64,000 nucleotides of DNA, taken from NCBI GenBank assembly GCA_965214375.1, contig OZ243947.1:496001-560000 (forward strand). Direction: 5' to 3'. The notes beneath the pieces are model-generated. The model had not been told where the DNA came from and ran no database searches. It saw nothing but the letters and a program-made list of their open reading frames with translations. Shown in pieces: positions 43,798-54,283 of the stretch. The translations under genes and the position numbers were made by a program. Numbering within the stretch: the stretch's first letter is position 1; each line of letters opens with the position of its first letter. The stretch comes from Endobugula sp965214375 (GTDB taxonomy: Bacteria > Pseudomonadota > Gammaproteobacteria > Pseudomonadales > Cellvibrionaceae).

Positions 43798-44759
43798 TTA
43801 TTTAAGCCATATCCACTCCTGATTATCTCTGATCCTGGCATTTAAAATCGTCATCATCTTGCGCATACACGCTGTTAGCGCTACTTTTTTATGCTTTCCT
43901 TGTGCAACCAACTTATTTTAAAACTGTTTCATTGTTGGATTGTGTTGAATAGCGGACATCATTGCCATATAAAGCACCGTTCTAATCGGTGAACGCCCGC
44001 CTCGTATACGTCGTTTTTTTGTTATTGACCCGCTTTCATGATGAACGGCGCAAAGCCACAAAGTGATGCAATTTTACGGTGGCTGAGTTTGCCTAACTCA
44101 GGGAGTTCACCGAGCAGGGTATACGCAACACCCGTACCGATGCCAGTAGCCGATAATAAAATTTCTTTCGCTTGTTGCCATTGCTCTATTTTAGCCACTT
44201 CTTTTTCAAGTTGTTGGTCAATCCATGCTAGCTCCTTGTCCAGCATTTTTATCATACGACGATGCGAGGCAGCTAAGTACGATTGAGCTTTGTGTTGTCG
44301 ATTCATCTCCTGAGTGCGGCTTTCCATGAATTGTCGCTTACGCGCATTTAAATCTCTGACTTTCCTAATATTTTTAGTGGGTAAGACCCTGACTTCTGGC
44401 TGCATGACAACACCACATTGTGCAATGAGACGCGCATCTATTTTATCGGTTTTTGCTAATATGCCTTGTGCACGGGCAAACTGTCGCACTTTTACTGGGG
44501 TAACAATAATAATAGGCAACTCATGTTCTGCGCAGGCTTCTGCAACAGTACGCTCATAACCACCTGTTGCTTCTACTAAAACACGCGTGAGTTTATAGCG
44601 TTTGATTTTTCGTAGGAGCTGCTTAATACCGACGGCATTATTTTCCACTTGGAAATATTCATCGGTTTCATAAATGCAAATGTCCAGCATAGATTTACCG
44701 ACATAGATAACAATATGACGTTGTAACTGCTTCTTCTGTGACTTAGGAGTTGTATTCAT
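43798..44759 (-). pseudogene. IS110-family transposase, decayed
   Basis: The frame from 44759 reads HIVIYVGKSMLDICIYETDE, then ATGGYERTVAEAC, KTDKIDARLIAQ, LLSATGIGTGVAYTLLGELP and HRKIASLCGFAPF, the DEDD and transposase-20 parts. Three lesions are visible. The first catalytic Asp (usual GIDVSK) is Tyr. A one-base shift occurs after GFAPF near 44040, and the C-terminus continues in another frame as HHESGSITKKRRIRGGRSPI. A TAA interrupts it at 43918-43920. The tail ends KVALTACMRKMMTILNARIR. The element is presumably inactive unless complemented. Confidence 0.88.
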
Positions 44760-44892
44760 GACTCACCCTGGCTACATTCGAGCTCGAGGCTCTTTCGACT
44801 GTTCGAGTTAATATTTGAAATTGGTATAACGCCCACGCTTGTTAACGGGCTTGAGAGATCAGCGCCTGGCGTCTATCGGGCTGTTATACCAA
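44760..44892 (-). ncRNA. Structured IS110-element flank: candidate bridge RNA region or attC-like site
   Basis: This noncoding segment upstream of the transposase holds a closing inverted repeat TTGGTATAAC (44821) / GTTATACCAA (44883). Nested GCCC/GGGC pairs lie within it, and a palindromic TTCGAGCTCGA cluster sits nearer the transposase. IS110-group elements encode a bridge RNA in this flank. Independently, GTATAAC-GCCC ... GGGC-T-GTTATAC resembles a folded integron attC (R and L stems with one extrahelical base). I cannot decide between the two from sequence alone. Confidence 0.45.
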
Positions 44893-44901
44893 AACCTGCG
44901 G

Positions 44902-47665
44902 CTACAGGTTGAGTCTCACTTTATCGAATAATAATGTGATGTAAAACTGGTAAAATACATCATACAAGGCGTACAATTGTTGTATGGCGTTTTCGGCAGC
45001 TTGAAAACTGGCAATACTTTCACTTAACTTATCTTCATTATCGCCCAGAATGGATATTTGATTGACACCCGGATCTTTTTCAACGGCAGATTGTTGAATT
45101 AATGCTGACACCGCTGTTTGTAAACGCAATGTCAATGCGGTTGCGTAAAAAGGATCTCGATGCCCTTGCCACCACTTCTGAGTGAATTGTTGAAGATTAA
45201 CCAGCAAATCAATAGCTTCATTTAATGGTTTAATATCCCACGCCGTAATATGGTGTTTTTTATCCATTATCTTGGCGTCATGCATTGTGGCTGTTTGGTA
45301 TGAAAAAACATTGAGCTTTTCAATAGCAGCCATTTCTTCAGACCAGCGCTGTAAAGTATTGGAAAACATTAATTTGCCGTTTCCTGCTTCGACAAAAAGC
45401 CGGCCGAAAGGAGCAACGTTCAAATTTTTTAAACGCTGACGTGCATGTTGATCACAATTACTGGTACTGTATTTATTGGTTATTGTGTTTAATGACACTT
45501 CCGAATATCCAGCATTGATTAACTGGTGAGACAATGTCGATAAGGTATCATTAAGTTTGGCGCAAACACTATTGTTTGAATTAGATCGTAACCATGTGCG
45601 AGAAATATACTGTAACCATTGATGAAAACTTTCCAAAGACTGAAGCATAGATTGTGTAGAAGCTGATGAGTTATCAACAATAAAAGCACGCCTTATAGCA
45701 GCAAGTGGAGGATTAGAGACTTTTTCATCTATTTTTTTTACGAATTGCTGTGCTTAGATAAAATAAATGATCAATTTGTAACGAGGAATCGACTAACTCA
45801 TTAGAACTCCACTCTACATCGTAATGGGCTTCCATAACACCACCCAATAGTATTGGAGAAGAAAAATCAATGGACGCAGGAATAGCACTGTCATAGAGAT
45901 AATCACTAAGATCACGGAGATCTTTAGCAACATTGGTTTCATCAGGTAGCGGACCCGCTAAACGAATAAAGCGATGTTGAGCATACTGATATTCTGATAA
46001 CGCTTTAACAGAAGTCGATAATTGTTCACTGCCATCTTCTATAGTAGAACTACCAGTAATCTTTTTACGCGCTAGAGTATTTACTGCTTCTGCTCGTTGA
46101 CGTAATCGACATTCATAAGCTGGAAAAATAATAGCAGGATAAATACTATTTGCAGACTGCTGTTGTATTTCGGGAATTTGCCCTCCACCCCAAGACGCAG
46201 GAATGGTAGGTGTTAATGGCTGATATGATAATTTGGTTAAACTATTAAGCAACCACCATGTCGACAAGCCTTCACTATTACAATAGCTTTTCTCACGGGT
46301 ATCGTAAGAAAAAACGGATGTCCATATGTTTTCAGCACCACGGGTATACTTATTTAAGCGCCATGAATCAATACCCAGACCAAATGCAAACAGTAAAATT
46401 ACCACCAGCGAACAATACTGAAATTTTTCGTAACACACGCTGTGCCGAGAAGAAACGTTGTTGAACGGGATAAGCAAGATTTTTTCTGGCCATATTTTGT
46501 CGCTGAATAAATCTTCTTGCAGGGCGATTTTACCGTTCACCTTGCCTGTAAACCATATACCCCGTAAAGGTAATGCTTCTTGGAAACTGCTACGGGAAAA
46601 ACCTTCTTCTATTACCTTCGTGAGTGCAGGCTCCAGAGATAAAAACTCTCGATCAAACAAGACAAAACTATCAATATCACTGATTTCATTACCACTGGCA
46701 GCCACTTGTAATTGCGCTTTTCGAAGTGCTTCGACAATGGTTGCAAACGCTTCTGACACCCAGTGAATAGAAAATGCAGTATCCACCCGGGATGGATTTG
46801 ACCAACCAAACATATCATCGGAGATATCGTTATTCCAAGCAGTCTAAAAGGTATCAAAACCTTTAACATGTTCACATTCTGTAACAACCAAATAAACAGG
46901 AACAATAAACCCTGTTGTTTTTTGTATTTGCCAAAGCTGTTGAAACAAATGTTGACCATAGCGTTTAAGGTCGACATCACTCGCTTGTTTTTCTATAAGC
47001 GTGTTGGCAGAAATCGTTAAAATAACACCATCTAACGTCCTTTCGGGTCGATAAGTACTGATCAAATCAACCGCCGGAGAAAAGCTATCCGGATTTTCTA
47101 TATTGATAACTAGACCTTCATCAAAAAAATGCCAACCCGTATCCGCACTGATTAATTGCTTTTCTCGAAAGAGCAAATGTGTACGACGGTGATGATTAAT
47201 ATTTTCAATCAATTCAATATTGGGTTTTTTATCAGCACTACTTAACAAATACCATGAGCTTTGATAACGCCAATCTCTCTTGGTGGTTAAATGCTTGACA
47301 GAATCAAATGCCTTTTTGAAAGACATGCGATTTAACCACGATGATGTTGAGATATCGTGATCTATTCCTGAATCTTCGGGTTTTTCTTCCGTATCATTTT
47401 TCATTTTTCCGAATAACAACAAGACAAAACCTATAATAATGTTCTTTATACCATCAAATAAAGACGCTATACCAGCACCTAAAAATCGTAATACTACATA
47501 AATTGTAATAATGACGACGACACACAATAAAACCAGGCCTAAGAATTGCCATAAAGGGTCGCTCCAAATAGGCCGCGTATTCTCAACCAAAGGTTCGAGG
47601 CTATCACCCACCTGCGTTTGTAATGTCAACAATTGATCAATGATATTGTTCATTATATTATTCAT
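44902..47665 (-). pseudogene. tssM: TssM (IcmF-like) T6SS membrane-complex protein, stop, frameshift and 3' truncation
   Basis: From ATG 47665 there are two membrane spans (residues about 38-62 and 72-90), then RPERTLDGVILTISANTLI and VPVYLVVTECEHVKGFDTF. A TAG follows at 46844-46846; the frame goes on TAWNNDISDDMFGWSNP, with a third span (FQYCSLVVILLFAFGLGI). An extra A in an A8 run (45732-45739) shifts the frame, which resumes as IDEKVSNPPLAAIRRAFIVD. The gene ends near 44902 against the IS110-like element, about 200 residues short of usual TssM. No Walker A (GxxxxGKS) is present where expected (SSWYLLSSADKKPN). Confidence 0.9.
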
Positions 47666-48307
47666 TTACACTGCTACCAGCCAGCTTCCTTTAAGAGTTT
47701 CCCATGCAAACCACCCCGTTAAAAGATAAACAATTGCCACCTGTATTAATGATTTTTTCCATTTTCCTAAAGGAGCTAAACGATACTCTTTTAAAGAAAT
47801 AAACGGATGATCTTACGCTTGCCGAACAACCACCTTGGGCTGTTCATCAATAGACCCATTGATTCGCTTGAAGAGTCTTTTTCTCACTACAGAAATACGG
47901 CTATGATCATCACGAAAACGGCCCGAGAACACCAGCCGTATTGCCCAAAAGTATACCGATAATAATGCCTGCTGTTGCACATCAAGAATGCGTTTATTCA
48001 GTAATCCCACGATATTTTGATAAAAACGCTCCCCAGCATAACTACTTTCAAAAAGACGTTCTTCCAGTAAGGTGTCAGACCAACAATACTTACCCTGCCA
48101 GTCGATCTCTAATAAAAACAATTCATCCGCCAGAGCGGCGGCCACATAAACAGTCTCATTAATACGTATAAATTCTTTTTCCGTTAGATTTTTTTTCGCA
48201 TTTTTGCGTGCTCTTTCAAGCCAGTATTGTAACCGTGAACTAATCACCTCAGCCATTTCTTCACGACTGGGAGAGCGGTCAATCTTAAGATATTGAGAAA
48301 CGTCCAT
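47666..48307 (-). pseudogene. tssL: TssL (DotU/IcmH-like) T6SS protein, nonsense mutation
   Basis: From ATG 48307 the cytosolic DotU domain is clear: YVAAALADELFLLEIDWQGK, SYAGERFYQNIVGLL and LSVYFWAIRLVFSGRFRDD. A TAA at 47813-47815 stops it, and the same frame continues HPFISLKEYRLAPLGKWKKS then LIQVAIVYLLTGWFAW, the expected single C-terminal membrane span. It ends at TAA 47666, directly abutting the tssM ATG. TssL with TssM and TssJ forms the envelope complex; a product ending at 47813 would be soluble and unanchored. Confidence 0.9.
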
Positions 48308-48349
48308 GTCTAGTTTTTTATTTTCTATCGATTGTTTAACCAGAATAAT

Positions 48350-48460
48350 TTAACGATAAAAAGCATTTAGCACTTGCAAAGGATCACTAATATCTTTAAT
48401 GAACGTATAGGTATCACTAAAAATAGTGACTGTGTTTATATTCTCATCCATATTAGTCAT
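48350..48460 (-). other. Small ORF or out-of-frame TssK tail
   Basis: A 36-codon frame opens at ATG 48460, overlapping the tssK stop. It ends ...YTFIKDISDPLQVLNAFYR just before tssL. It looks more like ordinary coding sequence than chance and may be the true C-terminus of TssK displaced by a frameshift, or a separate small protein. I cannot tell which. Confidence 0.4.
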
Positions 48461-49850
48461 GAGGGATATGTACCATAATTGCCTTAGGGCTATATTCTTT
48501 AAACTTGCTACTGGTTGTTGCTATCAATAATTTTTCACCGGGAATGATGAGTTTTTTATCGCTCTTTATTTTAAATAATACGTTTCCGGCTCCGGCTGTA
48601 ACACCCGTGTTAGCATCTTTTTCTATCAGTTCTGCCTTAGCTCCTAAAAGGCGACGTTGCGACAAGTCTTTGTGTAAGTTGGCACTGGCGATACGACTAG
48701 ATGTTAACCAGCGTGAAACTTCTGAGATGTTTCCACCTTTTTCTGGGTATACTTCTATAACAAGGTATTTTCCTTGCCAAGATTTTTCAATGAGTAACGC
48801 GAATACACCATTATCAATTTGGTCAAAACTTAAGGTCGTATAATTTAAATTAACACTGTCGAAATGATGTCTAATATAATTAAATGCCTGATCAACATTT
48901 GGCAAATTATCATCATGGCAATAAGGCGCAAAATCTGGTGGGACATGGCTAGGCGATAAATCACTGGCATAAGCCGCCATCCTTAACAGTTCATTATACA
49001 GCTATCTAGGCGTGCTCTCTGGTGAATTGGCAACCACTTCAAGATTCATTACACCCTGTACCAGAGAGCGTATCCACAGATGATGCTTACTACTAATATT
49101 GCGCCCGAAGCTCTCATCATTCGACGATATTCCTGCCAACTGCATGACTTTATTTCGAATTTTTTGTGTTAATTCTTGAACGCGGATATGAATGGTCTTA
49201 GGTCCCGGTAGTTCTTCAGTTCCTGCTAAAAAATTTCCGGCGGCTAATGTCAACAACGGCGGGCAATATTCAGAGTCGATCTGTATAACACCACCTTCTG
49301 GTTTGACAACAGGAAACAGAGGAAAGACGACATCTCTATCATGTACTTTATCGCCCAATTTTAACGACATTTTGACTTGAATACGTGATAAGAGCACTTA
49401 ATTATCGCCTGTATTTTCATCTTTCTCGGGTCTACTTTCCTCACTACTGTAACGTTGTATCTCAGATTTACTACTCGCACTACCTGGCACTTGGATGGGA
49501 ACCGTTAATTGAACAGCAACCGGATGGTCACCGAGTTCACTCATATCAAGTTGTAATGGACCATCGTGTTTATAATCATAATCGATTAATAAGCCATCCG
49601 GTAAAATGGCAAATAGGCGTTTGATATTTATCGTTCCGTTTGATAATGCGGAATGATCTAACTCCATTTTACCTACACCCCAGTAATTAGGCGTAAGAAG
49701 CTTAATAATACGGCTAATTTGCTTTTCCAAATATTGATGATTTTGTTGAAAATGATGTGGAGATAACAACATACCTTCTGACCAACAAACCGGTTTTGGC
49801 AGAACACCAGCATTGGTCTCATCATTAGACGCCGAAGAAAAGACTCGCAT
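48453..49850 (-). pseudogene. tssK: TssK T6SS baseplate-envelope linker, two nonsense mutations
   Basis: The N-terminus is typical (PVCWSEGMLLSPHHFQQNHQ, then YLEKQISRI). A TAA at 49398-49400 is followed in frame by LLSRIQVKMSLKLGDK. A TAG at 49002-49004 is followed in frame by LYNELLRMAAYASDLSPSHV and the C-terminal receptor-binding part (LLGAKAELI, VLFKIKSDKKLIIPGEKLLI). Total span is about 465 codons, near family length. TssK trimers join the baseplate to TssM/TssL. The two different stop codons in one gene argue against a single recoding rule. Confidence 0.92.
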
Positions 49851-49851
49851 G

Positions 49852-50355
49852 CTATTTACCCTCCTCCATTAATTCGTAACTGTCTTCCAATAAACGAATT
49901 ATTAATGATTTAAAATGACTCATATCTGCAACATATTGACCATCGGGCGCAATATAATTAGCAAATAAAATAATATTTTTTGCTTTTTTATGGTTTTCTG
50001 GCAATTTAATCGACTCTATGATTGTCAGTGGTACCACTTCTCATGAAAGTAGTTCAATCTCTTTATCATAACGCTTCATAATGGCTGCTTTACTATTGAT
50101 AAACCAATCAGGGCCATTCATATTTAATAAGATCGGTGTTACGCTATCATCAATAACAAAAAGGATATCGAGGGACACTGCGGTTGTTTTGTTGCTGTTT
50201 TTAGCGGCCTCTACAACAATATTTTTCAACGAATTATCACTACCAACACCAGCCAACCTTAAAGCTTTATTCATAGTGGAACAGCCGCTAACAACAATAA
50301 CGATGACAGCGCATCCTGCCAGCAATAATTTTTTTCCATTAAGCAACGGCGTCAT
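49852..50355 (-). pseudogene. tssJ: TssJ T6SS outer-membrane lipoprotein, nonsense mutation
   Basis: A lipoprotein signal with lipobox VSGC puts the Cys at about residue 25. It is followed by VVEAAKNSNKTTAVSLDILF, MNGPDWFINSKAAIMKRYDK and EIELLS. TGA at 50041-50043 interrupts it, and the same frame goes on VVPLTIIESIKLPENHKKAK then NIILFANYIAPDGQ. Full span is 167 codons, normal for TssJ. It anchors the envelope complex in the outer membrane. The start overlaps the tssG stop by 17 bp. Confidence 0.9.
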
Positions 50356-51394
50356 AGCAGGTATTTGCCTCTACAGTAAATCGTATTTCTACACCCATGT
50401 CGGATGTGTATCCATTTTTTGATGTCAGTAATGATGATGTCCCCAGTTGCATCCGCTCGCTATCTAGGTCAATGTCGCCTTCTTTTAGGGTAACGCCGGG
50501 AACCTCTTTTCTCGGCAACATAAAAACGACATGACAATCACACCGGCAATCGGTAATCCTTCTCATTAAATGACAAAATTCATTATGGCCTTTTCCTCCC
50601 GGAATGATTTCTCGGGCTTTTTGCCAATGAATGTCTTCAAAGACTAATTCAATCCCTTTATGTTGGTCCCATATTTTTTTACCCAAAGCTGTTGTCTGTC
50701 CTAATATGGCTGTTTTTTCACTTCCCAAACGAGTGTGATCACTTTCATCAACGTCTAACCAAACGCCTTGATAAGAATTCATTTCTGTTAAGCGTAAACC
50801 TTCCGAAAACCAAAGTAATTGCTGTACTACCGGCAGTGATAGACGATTATTGGCTAACATTCCAGAAAGCAAAACATCTGTATTTTCAATATCACGATTA
50901 AAAAATACGCCGCTCAAGCCTTGTAAAAAATCACCCCATTCACTCTGTTCTGCACTAGAATTAGCCAAGGTTGGTCGTGTTGAAAGTGCAATCAAATACC
51001 GTAGTACGGCAACATGATGATTGAATAAATCAATAAAGCTGGCCATGGCATCGTCACCACGAGCCGACAATTCTTTTATCCAGCTAACAAAAGGTTCGGG
51101 CAAGGGGCCATCTTGTGTAGATAATGTGCCGTTAGCGAGCACAACATCTATTTTCTCGCCATTTTTTGGAATATTTATTTTTCTGATTTCACCAGGAGGA
51201 AAATCTTCGGCTAATGATGCTTTAAAATTGACCTTACCTGAAATCAAGTTAGAGATTTCTGAATCATTAGCACAAAAACGCCCTTCTGACACCATCAGAA
51301 GAACGTTAATTAATTGTAAAAACTCCCAATTAACTTCTGTCTCGTTAAGTAGTGTTTCTACAGTATGATTCGTTCGCCAATACGCGGAGGCCAT
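50339..51394 (-). CDS. tssG: TssG, T6SS baseplate protein
   Basis: This is an approximately 351-residue protein in the ImpH/VasB family position directly after tssF. The ends fit the family: a helical N-terminus and a C-terminus with SSLLTSKNGYTSDMGVEIRF. It is a baseplate wedge component with TssE, TssF and TssK. ATG 51394 (AAGGAG ten bases upstream) overlaps the tssF end by 37 bp; GTG 51403 is an alternative. The frame is uninterrupted, one of the few intact genes here. Confidence 0.8.
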   Translation of the reverse strand: MASAYWRTNHTVETLLNETEVNWEFLQLINVLLMVSEGRFCANDSEISNLISGKVNFKASLAEDFPPGEIRKINIPKNGEKIDVVLANGTLSTQDGPLPEPFVSWIKELSARGDDAMASFIDLFNHHVAVLRYLIALSTRPTLANSSAEQSEWGDFLQGLSGVFFNRDIENTDVLLSGMLANNRLSLPVVQQLLWFSEGLRLTEMNSYQGVWLDVDESDHTRLGSEKTAILGQTTALGKKIWDQHKGIELVFEDIHWQKAREIIPGGKGHNEFCHLMRRITDCRCDCHVVFMLPRKEVPGVTLKEGDIDLDSERMQLGTSSLLTSKNGYTSDMGVEIRFTVEANTCYDAVA

Positions 51395-53214
51395 TGCTTC
51401 CACACTCCTTCTCGTTGATATCTGATTAGTTCAAGTTGAACAAAATGATTTAACGTTGTATACAGACCGAAAAAATAACTCAACACCTCACCTAATAGCA
51501 TTGGATTAGCTCCACCAAAAAATTTTTCATAAATCTTAACGGTGACTTTCGAACCACGATAATGACCTCGCCAAGACTCATTGCCCATACGCTTAACGGA
51601 AGGCATGCTACTTATTTCCATTAATCCATCGATTTGTTTTTGATGCGACGGGCTCATCGAATCACAGTAAATACTCAACAATTGTTTCAGTCGTTTTAAA
51701 GACTTTTCATCTGATTGTGCATCAATAATCGATAATTGATAATTGATTAAGTTGTAACTGAGACAATAACTTAGTCATCGACTTACCTGCTAATTGCGCG
51801 CCTCTAAATTGCGTCGGTTTAGACACAACGTCGGCATTTACCATGGCGCCTGCGCCCATTAATTTCAACGAGTCACCAACCCTCAAAGACTCGGGAAGAT
51901 CCCTGTTACTGCAGACACCTTTGGTGTTAATTGTCTGATCAACAGGTTGTGCAGGTGACAAACTACCATCATACAAGGCAATCATCGTATCAGAGCCTGT
52001 TTTACCAGGAATAATCGGTGGCACTAATCGTGTAATATAATGTAATTTTGATTTTTCAATATTATCAATATGATTTTCGCTGCTTATCGTTTCATCGCTT
52101 ATAGAACCCAGCCACGGGTTAACATTATGACTGGCGCCATCAGAGCTAATGACTCTCATTTGATTAATACTGTGGATTTCACTTTGACCATATTGCGACT
52201 CATCAGCAATGATACGGTACTCATAGCGGCTATAATCTAATTGCACGGGTTTAAATGTCGTTGGAAACAAATTAACGACAGGAAAAATATTAATTTTAAA
52301 GGTATTTTTATTAATATTACTTAATTTACTTGCCTTGTTTAGAACAAAGATGATTTCAAAATCTCCTTCGATATATGAAACATCAATACCTTCACGATCA
52401 AAGAAGTAAAATTTCTCAGGGAAATAAAAGTATTCCATGAGCAATCGATACGCACGATGGCTCCCGAATGGCTGTGGTAATATATTGTGTTCTTCCGCAA
52501 AACCAAGCCAGTTAATTTTCGCTGTATTTAAAGGAATAATTTTCTTACCCGAACGAATAACGACTTGATGTAAATTATTCGATAGCATTTGGTACAATTC
52601 AGGGCGGGCGAAAGCATCCGCAATAAAAAATCGTAACGACGACATGGGATACTCATAAATAGGATCAGTGCCGAAGTTTGATCATTTTACTGATATTGCA
52701 CCTTTTGCAATTTTGTCTTCTTCCAAAAACTCAAAGGCATTTTTTGATTTTATTGAAATATCAGTTACTTTTAAGGGCCAGAGAGGCGTGTCATAACAAC
52801 ATTGTAAGCGACATTCAAACGGTTTTTTTCATCACCTTCTACGCTACGGTGCCGAGTACTCCACGTTGAAAACAAGCGGCCTTTTTCCAGAGAATAGCCA
52901 TTGACAAAATTAGCGTCATCGGGAAGCACATTGGCCTCCATGACACTCATACAGGGAATAGAACTTAATAAATTAGGATAAAGACTCATGAGCAAATAAT
53001 TGGGAGTCTCATAGCGTCTTTGATCCATATCAAAACGTAGCTGGCTGGTTAGCCAAGCAAAAGATTGTAGCAACTGTTCTACATGCGGGTCAGATGATTG
53101 ACCCGCACTCAAACGCAATTCGGAAGCGATACCTGGATAGGTATGACTAAAATTATCCACCGCATTGCGAATATTACTTAGCTCATTTTGAAAATAATAA
53201 ATTGGTTCGTTCAT
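51358..53214 (-). pseudogene. tssF: TssF T6SS baseplate protein, two frameshifts and a stop
   Basis: N-terminal part: YYFQNELSNIRNAVDNFSHT, ELRLSAGQSSDPHVEQLLQS and YLLMSLYPNLLSSIPCMSVM. Lesion 1: an extra CT in a CTCTCT run (52781-52786); removing it restores LWPLKVTDISIKSKNAFEFL. Lesion 2: in-frame TGA at 52682-52684, followed by YPMSSLRFFIADAFARPELY. Lesion 3: a 7-bp tandem duplication (ATAATTG twice, 51732-51745) after NQLSIID, with the correct frame continuing AQSDEKSLKRLKQLLSIYCD. The end WPPRIGERIIL is the expected family C-terminus. Confidence 0.93.
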
Positions 53215-53318
53215 TATTGTTACTACTAGGTCTTGTAATATTAAATTTAAAAGAAAACCTGCTCTTCTATCTCCCCCTCTTCCAACTCCAACACTAAATG
53301 ACAGCTTCCTCTATCGAC

Positions 53319-53606
53319 TTAATTATTTACATTTTTAACAATCACATTTTTTAATCGAGGCTCAAACTGTAATAGTCGTTTTCGTAATACCTCCCGATAA
53401 TCATCATGAGGATTTCTTGTATCCGCATATTCACTCACAATTTCAGGGACACCAAAGCCTGTTACCCATGTTTCTGTAACAGGCTCTGAGCCGAGATACA
53501 TCCTTGTAGAAATAATACGCTGCACCTGATTACAAACAGAATTCTTCTGAGAAATACCATCACAGGAGGAATCTATCTTTTCCAGTAAAGTCTTAACTAC
53601 TGTCAT
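53319..53606 (-). CDS. tssE: TssE, gp25-like T6SS baseplate protein
   Basis: This is a 95-residue protein, somewhat short for TssE, with a gp25-like core: IISTRMYLGSEPVTETWVTG, FGVPEIVSEYA and YREVLRKRLLQFEPRLKNVI. The C-terminal EPRL motif is the family hallmark. The ATG overlaps the hcp stop as TAATG, which selects 53606 over the longer frame to 53705. It is a phage T4 gp25 homologue at the sheath-baseplate junction. Intact reading frame. Confidence 0.85.
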   Translation of the reverse strand: MTVVKTLLEKIDSSCDGISQKNSVCNQVQRIISTRMYLGSEPVTETWVTGFGVPEIVSEYADTRNPHDDYREVLRKRLLQFEPRLKNVIVKNVNN

Positions 53607-54214
53607 TACAAGGTATACGACCCAGGAGCAATAGGACGGTTGCGAGCAATACTCCAACCTGTTGCCACATGCCCTTGATTCTTGAGAACAGGTCCGTGCA
53701 AACAATGTACCCAGGAAATCTCGGTGAAGTTCAATTTAAATTGCTCTGTTGCCATATCATTAGGATGAGATTGAAATTGAATTTCGCTGATTAACACCTG
53801 CGTTAATTCAAATTGCATTAACAAGTTAAGGCGATCGCCCGAGTTTCTTAATACATGAATACGACAAGGTGCATCATCACTATCTAAGGTTTTGGCACGC
53901 AAACAGTACTCATATAACTTGGGCGAGCTCACATCAACATATTTTACACAGGTAAAATCTGATACCACCGGACGTCCCGAGGTACGCGCACTATTACTGA
54001 CATCAGTTGTCACCTGTTGTTGAATACCCTGATTAATGGAAACCAGTTCGACACATTTAGTCGCATCAAAACCGAGTTGACCAGGGTTTTCTGTTAAAGC
54101 GAACCAATTATCAACGGCAGCTTCGCCATCAATTAAAGAGCCGCCAGCACCTGTATCATTACCTTTTGGAGCTATCAGTGCAGCATCACCCAATTCAAGC
54201 AGTATTAAATCCAT
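53606..54214 (-). CDS. hcp: Hcp (TssD), T6SS inner-tube protein
   Basis: This 202-residue protein is somewhat longer than usual Hcp (about 160-172). The core matches: VSDFTCVKYVDVSSPKLYEY then CLRAKTLD, CRIHVLRNSG, FELTQVLISEIQFQS and EQFKLNFTEISW. Hcp hexamers stack into the expelled tube. Extra residues are at the N-terminus and at the C-terminus. It lies between tssC and tssE. The frame is intact even though the sheath gene upstream carries a stop. Confidence 0.88.
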   Translation of the reverse strand: MDLILLELGDAALIAPKGNDTGAGGSLIDGEAAVDNWFALTENPGQLGFDATKCVELVSINQGIQQQVTTDVSNSARTSGRPVVSDFTCVKYVDVSSPKLYEYCLRAKTLDSDDAPCRIHVLRNSGDRLNLLMQFELTQVLISEIQFQSHPNDMATEQFKLNFTEISWVHCLHGPVLKNQGHVATGWSIARNRPIAPGSYTL

Positions 54215-54283
54215 ATTTTTCTCCGAATCTTTTTACATTATTAGTTACGACGTTAACTGTTATATAAACCACGTGATAAGTAG

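Noticed and set aside
44022..44759. Programmed frameshifting to make the full IS110-like transposase
   Set aside because: The family uses a single frame, no slippery heptamer is seen at the shift, the C-terminal part also has a TAA and the first catalytic Asp is missing.
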